A stretch of DNA of 64,000 bases from NCBI RefSeq assembly GCF_010894405.1, contig NZ_JAAIYA010000006.1, positions 1 through 64,000 of the forward strand, in the 5' to 3' direction. Within the stretch, counting starts at the first letter, position 1, and every line of letters starts with the position of its first letter. This stretch comes from Pyxidicoccus caerfyrddinensis. GTDB lineage: Bacteria; Myxococcota; Myxococcia; Myxococcales; Myxococcaceae. A program made the position numbers and the translations under genes. The notes beneath the pieces were generated by a model. That model was given only the letters and a program-made list of their open reading frames with translations. It searched no databases and was not told the DNA's origin. Shown here in pieces: positions 59,090-64,000 of this stretch.

Positions 59090-59662
59090 CTACCAGTTGA
59101 CGGTGTACGAGCAGGAACCGTCTCCCCGGCGCCGGCAGCTCTTGGGGTCATGTTCAATACGCACCCAGAGCGAATCCTTGGGGCGGAACCTGTCACCAAT
59201 GGCTTCGATGAGGCCCAGGTCCAAATCACATGGATAGGGATTGTCACACACCATGCGCGCGTTGCGCTTGTCGACGGGCTCGAAGCGGTAGCCGCCGATG
59301 GCGCCCTTGCCGCGGTGGTTCATCCGGTACGCCACGTCGATGGCGCGCAGCCCCTTCTCCAGCGTGTCGATGTCGGGAGGGAAGTGCGCGCTGTCGGGAA
59401 TCTTCCTGCCAATCGTTCTCACGGTGCTCGGTCCAATCTTCTCGAAGACGAGCTGGAAGGACTTCAGCAGGGCCGGCATCGGGTACCACGCGTCCGCTTT
59501 CAGCGGGCTGATGCCGTTCTCCGCCAGGATTCTCAGCGCGCGCGATTGCGCGAGCTCCATTCCATTAACGATGGCCAGGATGGACTGCCCGATGACCTCT
59601 ACACCCTGGTAGGCCATGGGCTGGAGCGTGACTGCGGTGACGGGGGGGGTCTTCAAATCCAT
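59090..59662 (-). CDS. V4R-like protein with four conserved-looking cysteines
   Basis: A 190-residue protein. ATG 59662 follows GAGGGC; longer starts at 59695 and 59722 exist. The pattern near the end, C176-RRRGDGS-C184-SYTVNW, is like the closing cysteine pair of V4R/heme-NO-binding-type sensor domains. C139-DNPYP-C145 is another tight pair. Together they could hold zinc or a similar ligand. The middle (GYRFEPV, GLIEAIGDRF) is mixed alpha/beta. The gene is read on the same strand as the diiron-type gene, 105 bp before it, and has an AT-rich promoter-like region. Confidence 0.5.
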   Translation of the reverse strand: MDLKTPPVTAVTLQPMAYQGVEVIGQSILAIVNGMELAQSRALRILAENGISPLKADAWYPMPALLKSFQLVFEKIGPSTVRTIGRKIPDSAHFPPDIDTLEKGLRAIDVAYRMNHRGKGAIGGYRFEPVDKRNARMVCDNPYPCDLDLGLIEAIGDRFRPKDSLWVRIEHDPKSCRRRGDGSCSYTVNW

Positions 59663-59696
59663 ACGGTGTACGCCCTCGCAATGAGTGCGAGACATT

Positions 59697-59753
59697 GAAC
59701 CGGTTTTTTCCAATCTTTTCAAATTGACTGAGATGTCTGTAATTTTCCGGCGG
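59697..59753 (-). promoter_or_regulatory. AT-rich promoter-like island
   Basis: A stretch of about 55 bp of low GC with runs such as GGTTTTTTCC and TTTTCAAATTG, standing out in very GC-rich surroundings. TTGAAA on the minus strand can serve as a -35 element for the V4R-like gene. No exact -10 is claimed. Confidence 0.35.
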
Positions 59754-59759
59754 AGGGAC

Positions 59760-60560
59760 TAAGGGGAATCCCGCAGGTGTGGTTTTGACTCGCGCGCGCT
59801 GTGCAGCCGCGCTCGCCCGAGTCGCGCTGGAAGTATGGGCGGGCGGGCCGGCGAAGCATGTCTGGCTATGTCGGTGAGCCGCGCTCCGGTGTGTGTCGAA
59901 TGCAGTGACAGTCGCTCGCGTGCAGCGGTGCTGTGCTGGCGTGACGGATGTCGGTGGTGCGCGCAGATGTCACCGTGTTGCGTGTGCCGGTGCCGGTGTC
60001 GCGCGCGGTTCACGCGGCGGCGCAGGCGGTCCGTGCAGCCGGTGTCGGGAGTCCCTGTGGGGTGCGCGCGGCGGTGTTGGGGGTCCATACCTCCGGTGTC
60101 GGAAGTCCGTGTGGGGTGCGCGCGGCGGTGCGGGGGGCCATACCTCCGGTGTCGGAAGTCCGTGCACGTGGGTGCCGGAGCTCCAGGCACCCGGTGTCGG
60201 GCGACCACCACGGGGCGCGGCCCACGTACGCGGGGCCGTGCGGCCGTGCATGCGGGTTTCGCACGCCAGGCGTGCGGTTCTGGCAGTCGCGTGTGCGGTG
60301 CAGTCGCTCCCGCCCGCGGCGGCGGTGGCTCATGCGTGCGGTGCAGGCGCCTGGGGCCCGCGGTGTGCCGTGGTGGGGCGTGCGTGTACCGCGCGTGGGA
60401 GCGGGTGTACGGGGCTGGGACGCCGGGCCCGGCGCGGGGGCGGACGTTTCGTCGGGCTTTCCGGACAGGGGCTGAAAAAAGGTCAGACTTTCCGTGCCCG
60501 GCAGGGGGTAGGCAGGCGGGCGACCCTCGTAATCCCGAGGGTTTAGTGCTCGGCATGGGC
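59760..60560. repeat. G/T-rich repeat-bearing stretch without a convincing gene
   Basis: About 800 bp with marked G and T excess on the plus strand, lacking the third-position GC pattern of the neighbours. At 60039-60145 there are two near-identical tandem units of 54 and 53 bp beginning CCGGTGTCGG and containing GGGGTGCGCGCGGCGGTG, with the start of a third unit at 60146. The one-base length difference breaks any reading frame, which argues against coding. A CCCTCG/CGAGGG hairpin stands at 60524-60541. Open frames on both strands are Arg/Gly- or His/Arg-rich and unconvincing. It may be a transcribed non-coding region or decayed DNA. Confidence 0.55.
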
Positions 60561-60645
60561 GTTGCTCTGAGGGAGAGGCGTGCAGGGCGGCGGCGGCGGG
60601 CTGATCGCAGGACTGGCAGACACCCTCAACCTTGGAGATGAAATC

Positions 60646-60885
60646 ATGGCGAAGACGACTCAGCGTGGGCAGGTCATCCGTCGTAAGGCCCGGCAGGTGA
60701 AGGTGACGACGGCGCGTGCGGTGAAGGGCGCTGGCCGGAGCGCGCGTCAGGTGCAGGTGACGCTGGGCGACCTCATCGCCGCCGCGTTCGACACGGTGGG
60801 CGGCGAGGTGAAGAAGGTGGCCCAGGTGATGTCCTCCACGGACATGACGCTGGCCACCGGCAAGCACATCGTCTTCGTCGGCTGA
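60646..60885 (+). CDS. Small basic protein of unknown function
   Basis: A 79-residue protein from ATG 60646 behind TTGGAG (60632-60637). The N-terminal half is basic (RRKARQVKVTTARAVK), the C-terminal half helical with DLIAAAFDTVGGEVKKVAQVM. It may bind nucleic acid or phospholipid. It follows the repeat-bearing stretch and is followed by a hairpin at 60905-60921. No family is recognised. Confidence 0.65.
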   Translation: MAKTTQRGQVIRRKARQVKVTTARAVKGAGRSARQVQVTLGDLIAAAFDTVGGEVKKVAQVMSSTDMTLATGKHIVFVG

Positions 60886-60904
60886 CACGCGGGCTTCGTG
60901 ATGT

Positions 60905-60921
60905 GCGCCACCCCGTGGCGC
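60905..60921 (+). terminator. 7-bp hairpin after the small basic protein gene
   Basis: GCGCCAC and GTGGCGC form a perfect stem with a 3-base loop, 20 bp after the stop and 36 bp before the phospholipase-type gene. Confidence 0.5.
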
Positions 60922-60956
60922 CAGGGCGTTGGTGGCGACGGTAAGGGGTTGCACGG

Positions 60957-62558
60957 GTGAGACGCGTCATCATTCCTGGACGGAATTGCTGGACGGTAGA
61001 GGAGGCGAGCGACGCGGGCGTACTGGTGGACGCGCGCGCCTACTATCGGGAGCTGTACCGGGCCGCGCAGAAGGCCCGACGCTACATCGCGATTACGGGC
61101 TGGCAGTTCGACAGCGACGTGGCGCTGCTGCGAGGCGACGACCTCGGCGAGGCGCGCGGCGAAGTGCGGCTGCTGCCGATGCTGGACGAGCTGTGTCGTG
61201 CCAACCCGGAGCTGCACGTCTACGTGCTGGCCTGGGACTTCAGTCTGCTGCTCGCGATGGAACGCGAGTGGATGCAGCACCTCATCTTCAACTGGACGAC
61301 GAACGAGCGCGTGCGCTTCCGCTTCGATGCGTCCAGTCCGCTGTACGGCGCGCACCACCAGAAGCTGGTGGTCATCGACGGCGTGGTGGCCTTTACCGGC
61401 GGCATGGATGTCTGTGATTGCCGCTGGGACGACAGAGACCATCCGGTGCGCTCGCCGCTGCGCTGTGACAGCGGGAGGGACCCGCACGGTCCCTATCACG
61501 ACGTGCAGTCCGTGCTCACCGGGCCGGTGGTGGACAAGCTCTCGGAGCTGTTCGAGGCGCGCTGGGCGCACTCGGGCGGCGGTGAGCTGAAGCTGCCGAA
61601 GGTGGCGCGCGACGACGTGGGCTTCACCCCGAGCATTCCGGCGCCGCCGGGGCCGGTGGCCATCAGCCGGACCTTCGGCAAGACGCTGCTGCCTCCGCAG
61701 GAAGCCGTGCAGGAGGTGCGCGCCCTGTTCCTGGACGCCATCGCCTCGGCCGAGCGCTTCATCTACATCGAGAACCAGTACTTCTCCTCGCGCGCCATCT
61801 ACCAGGCCCTGGTGAAGCGCATGCGCGAGCCGGGACGCGGCCGCCTCCAGGTCATGCTGGTGCTGCCGCAGCAACCCGAGGCGCTGCGCGAGCAACTGGC
61901 CATGGGCATTGCCCAGGTGCGCCTCTTGCGCGCGCTGGAGCGCGTGGCGCGGGAGATGGGCCATGACTTCGGCGCGTACTGCTCCGCGGGACGCGACGAG
62001 CAGAGCGGCGCGGACGTCTACACGTACATCCACTCGAAGGTGATGGTGGTGGATGACCGGTTCCTCACGCTGGGCTCGGCCAACACCACCAACCGCAGCC
62101 TGGGGCTGGACTCGGAGCTGAACCTGAGCTGGGAGGCGGAGGAGGACGGCGACGCGGTGTCGCGCGCCATCCGCCGCATCCGCGTGTCGCTGATGGCGGA
62201 GCACGCGGGCCTGGAGGGCGTGGAGTCCGTGCGCGTGCTGGCTCGCGCCGACGGCGACCTCGTGGACTGGCTGGACGGCATGGCGGCCGCGGGCCTGTAC
62301 CGGCTCCGCCCGCACCCGATGCAGACGGTGTTCGACCAGAGCCCGCTGCTCAAGTCGCTGGAGCCGGAGGAGCTCATCATCGACCCGGAGGAGTCCGTGC
62401 TGGACGAGTCCCTCTTCGAGGCGCTCCACCGCGCGGAGGACGGACTCTTCGCCTCCGGTATCCGCCTGCTGTCCCGCTGGCTGGTGGGCACGGGCACCGA
62501 GCGGCCGCACCGCGCCATCTGCCCGACCAACTCGGAGGATGGTCGCTCCAGCGGCTGA
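60957..62558 (+). CDS. Phospholipase D-type protein
   Basis: A 533-residue protein with two HKD motifs: HHQKLVVIDG near residue 134 and HSKVMVVDD near 358, the latter followed by GSANTTNRSLGLDSELNL. The two domains form one active site that hydrolyses or transfers phosphatidyl groups, as in PLD and cardiolipin synthase. The GTG start at 60957 is preceded by no strong ribosome site. There is no signal peptide or membrane helix, so it is cytoplasmic or peripheral. The C-terminal 120 residues are unique to this subgroup. Length is typical of bacterial PLD-like phosphodiesterases. Confidence 0.88.
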   Translation: MRRVIIPGRNCWTVEEASDAGVLVDARAYYRELYRAAQKARRYIAITGWQFDSDVALLRGDDLGEARGEVRLLPMLDELCRANPELHVYVLAWDFSLLLAMEREWMQHLIFNWTTNERVRFRFDASSPLYGAHHQKLVVIDGVVAFTGGMDVCDCRWDDRDHPVRSPLRCDSGRDPHGPYHDVQSVLTGPVVDKLSELFEARWAHSGGGELKLPKVARDDVGFTPSIPAPPGPVAISRTFGKTLLPPQEAVQEVRALFLDAIASAERFIYIENQYFSSRAIYQALVKRMREPGRGRLQVMLVLPQQPEALREQLAMGIAQVRLLRALERVAREMGHDFGAYCSAGRDEQSGADVYTYIHSKVMVVDDRFLTLGSANTTNRSLGLDSELNLSWEAEEDGDAVSRAIRRIRVSLMAEHAGLEGVESVRVLARADGDLVDWLDGMAAAGLYRLRPHPMQTVFDQSPLLKSLEPEELIIDPEESVLDESLFEALHRAEDGLFASGIRLLSRWLVGTGTERPHRAICPTNSEDGRSSG

Positions 62559-62935
62559 GCCGGCTGTCCGTGAGTCCCGGGTGAAGCTCCGGGGACGAGG
62601 CGGATGCGAGCGCCCGTCCGCCCGGATGCCCTGGGGCGGGCCCGGAAGCGCGGGCTCGTGCGCCGGGTTGTTCGAGCCTCGTGGGTCGCCAACTTGTCGG
62701 GAGAGCCCTCTCGAGGCGTCCGACGTGGTGGACAACGCGCGCCGGGACCGCCAGGGCGCGCCCACCGTCTATGACGGCGAGGCGGCGGCCTCTAGCAGGT
62801 CGCTCCCGGCACGTGTCACCCGTCAGGTCTCCGGACACGGCGGGTGTGCGTGTGCCCACGCACCGCAGTGTCACCCACACGTTGCGCGGGTCGGTTGCTT
62901 CGTCCGACGGCGCGGCCGGGTAGAGTCGGGGGACG

Positions 62936-64000
62936 ATGACTGGCGCCCCCTTCTTCGTCCTTCTCGCCCTCGTTTCCACCCAGCAACCCGAGGCTGGTTC
63001 CACCATCGAGGAGGTCCCCAACGAGGAGGCCCCCTCTTCCGGAGGCGGGGCTTCGTCCGTCACCACGGCACGGCTGGACGAGCCCGCTCCGCCGGGCGCG
63101 CGCACCGGTGGCGAGGGCTTCGGCTTCAGCGCCCAGCTGGAAGCGGGCGCGCTGAGCTTTCCCTCGGGCACGCCAGGGGGCGGGCAGGACCTGTTCGCGC
63201 GGGTGTACCCGGCGCTGGGGCTGACGAAGGGGGAGACCTTCGTGCTGCGGCTGGGTGCCAACCTGCGCCTGCGGGTGGTGGACGCGGAGCCGAAGCAGCA
63301 GGAGCTGGACTACGGCGGGTACCTGCGCCGCGAGGACTGGGATGAGCTGAGCGACGCCGGGCAGGTGGTGCGCATGCTGCGCATCGGCCAGGAGGGCCGG
63401 CCGTTCTTCCTGCGCGTGGAGCCCTTCGTCGACGAGACGCTGGGGCGCGGCTACCTGGTGAATCGCTACAGCAACGTGCTGTCGCCGGACTACCACCCGG
63501 CGGGTGGCACGGTGACCTTCGTCAAGGGCGCGGTGCGCGCGGAGGTGCTGGCCAGCGACGTGCTCGCCGCGCGCATCTTCGCGGCCGAGGCGCTGCTGGA
63601 CATCGGCCGCATGGCCAGCGAGGACGCGAAGCGGTTCGACCGCTACCTGCTGCGCCTGTCCGCCGCGCACGAGGCGGGTCGCGCGGGCGGGACGTCGCCG
63701 ACGATGACGCTGGCGTCGGTGGGCGGCGACGTGGCGCTCTACAAGGGCGAGCGCCTGCGCACGTGGGCGCTGCTCGGTGGCGGCGCGCGCTTCTCGGAAG
63801 GGCACACGCCGGACTTCGGCGGGCTGCTCGGCCTGGCGATGGAAGGGCAGACGTCGAGCGGCACGCAGCTCAGCGTCACCCTGCAGGGGCGGAAGCAGGG
63901 TGGCACCTTCCGCTTCGGCATGTTCGGGCCGGACTACGAGCTGGGGCGCTTCTCCGGCGTGGGCCTGTCGGAAGTGCCCCTGGCGGAGGAGGTGCTGCCC
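62936..64000 (+). CDS. Secreted or outer-membrane protein, 3' end beyond window
   Basis: An open frame of 355 codons from ATG 62936 with no stop before the window ends. A short hydrophobic N-terminus (FFVLLALVS) may be a signal. After an acidic, Pro/Ser-rich linker, the sequence alternates hydrophobic and polar residues in strand-like runs with many aromatic/Gly turns (ETFVLRLGANLRLRVVD, RTWALLGGGARFSEG, TQLSVTLQGRKQGG), suggesting a beta-barrel or beta-sheet envelope protein. Coding bias is strong throughout. No family is recognised. The 377-bp gap before it (62559-62935) shows nothing I can identify. Confidence 0.65.
   Translation, partial: MTGAPFFVLLALVSTQQPEAGSTIEEVPNEEAPSSGGGASSVTTARLDEPAPPGARTGGEGFGFSAQLEAGALSFPSGTPGGGQDLFARVYPALGLTKGETFVLRLGANLRLRVVDAEPKQQELDYGGYLRREDWDELSDAGQVVRMLRIGQEGRPFFLRVEPFVDETLGRGYLVNRYSNVLSPDYHPAGGTVTFVKGAVRAEVLASDVLAARIFAAEALLDIGRMASEDAKRFDRYLLRLSAAHEAGRAGGTSPTMTLASVGGDVALYKGERLRTWALLGGGARFSEGHTPDFGGLLGLAMEGQTSSGTQLSVTLQGRKQGGTFRFGMFGPDYELGRFSGVGLSEVPLAEEVLP

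Noticed and set aside
60039..60200. Possible CRISPR-like repeat array
   Set aside because: Units are directly adjacent without unique spacers, only two full copies exist, and no cas genes are near.
59759..60556. 265-codon minus-strand frame and several plus-strand frames in the G/T-rich stretch
   Set aside because: Products are dominated by Arg/His/Pro or Arg/Gly, starts lack ribosome sites, and tandem units differ by one base so no frame is kept.
1..64000. tRNA, rRNA, riboswitch, prophage or insertion-sequence genes
   Set aside because: None could be recognised by eye in the intergenic regions; no transposase, integrase or terminal repeats were found. Covariance-model searches would be decisive.

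Overview
The window looks like chromosomal DNA of a myxobacterium, most likely family Myxococcaceae. The evidence is very high GC with strongly GC-biased third codon positions, a eukaryote-type Ser/Thr kinase with a PEGA domain, a LytS/LytTR pair, an ECF sigma factor with a zinc-finger partner, many lipoproteins and propeller or TPR proteins of unknown role, a good sigma-54 promoter match, and dense packing with ATGA/TGATG start-stop overlaps. No rRNA, tRNA, CRISPR array, insertion sequence or prophage was recognised.

Layout. 1-3000: 3' end of a type VI secretion VgrG with a C-terminal carrier-like domain, then its probable cargo effector carrying LAS-type zinc-peptidase motifs. 3050-5540: a PLP decarboxylase, a decayed copy of its 3' end, and between them a broken SEDS-like (FtsW/RodA-like) membrane gene. 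5750-5986: a small SelW-type selenoprotein read through an in-frame TGA, with a SECIS-like hairpin; conventional gene calling misses it. 6064-10118: a two-gene DUF1501/cytochrome-type unit. 10334-17589: a PRC-barrel-like protein, DapD, a ChrR-like protein, an ankyrin protein, a secreted protein, DapE, and a LytS/LytTR pair. 17735-24983: a TPR lipoprotein, a lysine/arginine-rich histone-like protein, a propeller lipoprotein and a SWIM/SNF2 helicase.

25192-29753 is a co-directional cassette: Ser/Thr kinase-PEGA, TPR-PEGA protein, Cys-rich lipoprotein and a phosphate-binding-protein-like secreted protein. It is preceded by a promoter region with a perfect 17-bp palindrome. 29790-36833 holds two alpha/beta hydrolase or Uma2 genes, a PhhB/beta-barrel/DMT transporter operon and a glpK/lipoprotein pair. 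37000-42690 holds a propeller lipoprotein behind a sigma-54-like promoter and a 20-bp palindrome, a metallo-beta-lactamase-like lipoprotein, an AraC regulator and a secreted protease with an unusual HExxxH motif. 42909-50702: a giant Sel1-type lipoprotein, an ABC exporter with a COG5621 protein, and an esterase.

50784-58104 holds small proteins, a TolB-like lipoprotein, HemF, a pilin-like protein and an rpoE-type sigma/anti-sigma/secreted-protein operon. 58167-59662 holds a heme-oxygenase-like diiron protein and a V4R-like cysteine protein. About 59760-60560 is a G/T-rich repeat-bearing stretch in which I see no convincing gene. The window ends with a small basic protein, a phospholipase-D-type protein and the 5' part of a secreted/outer-membrane protein that runs off the end.

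The most notable observations are the recoded selenoprotein with its SECIS hairpin, the probable T6SS peptidase effector whose zinc motif is split by a coiled coil, the SEDS-like relic, a dispersed 18-bp imperfect palindrome, and several strong hairpins without U-tracts at gene ends.
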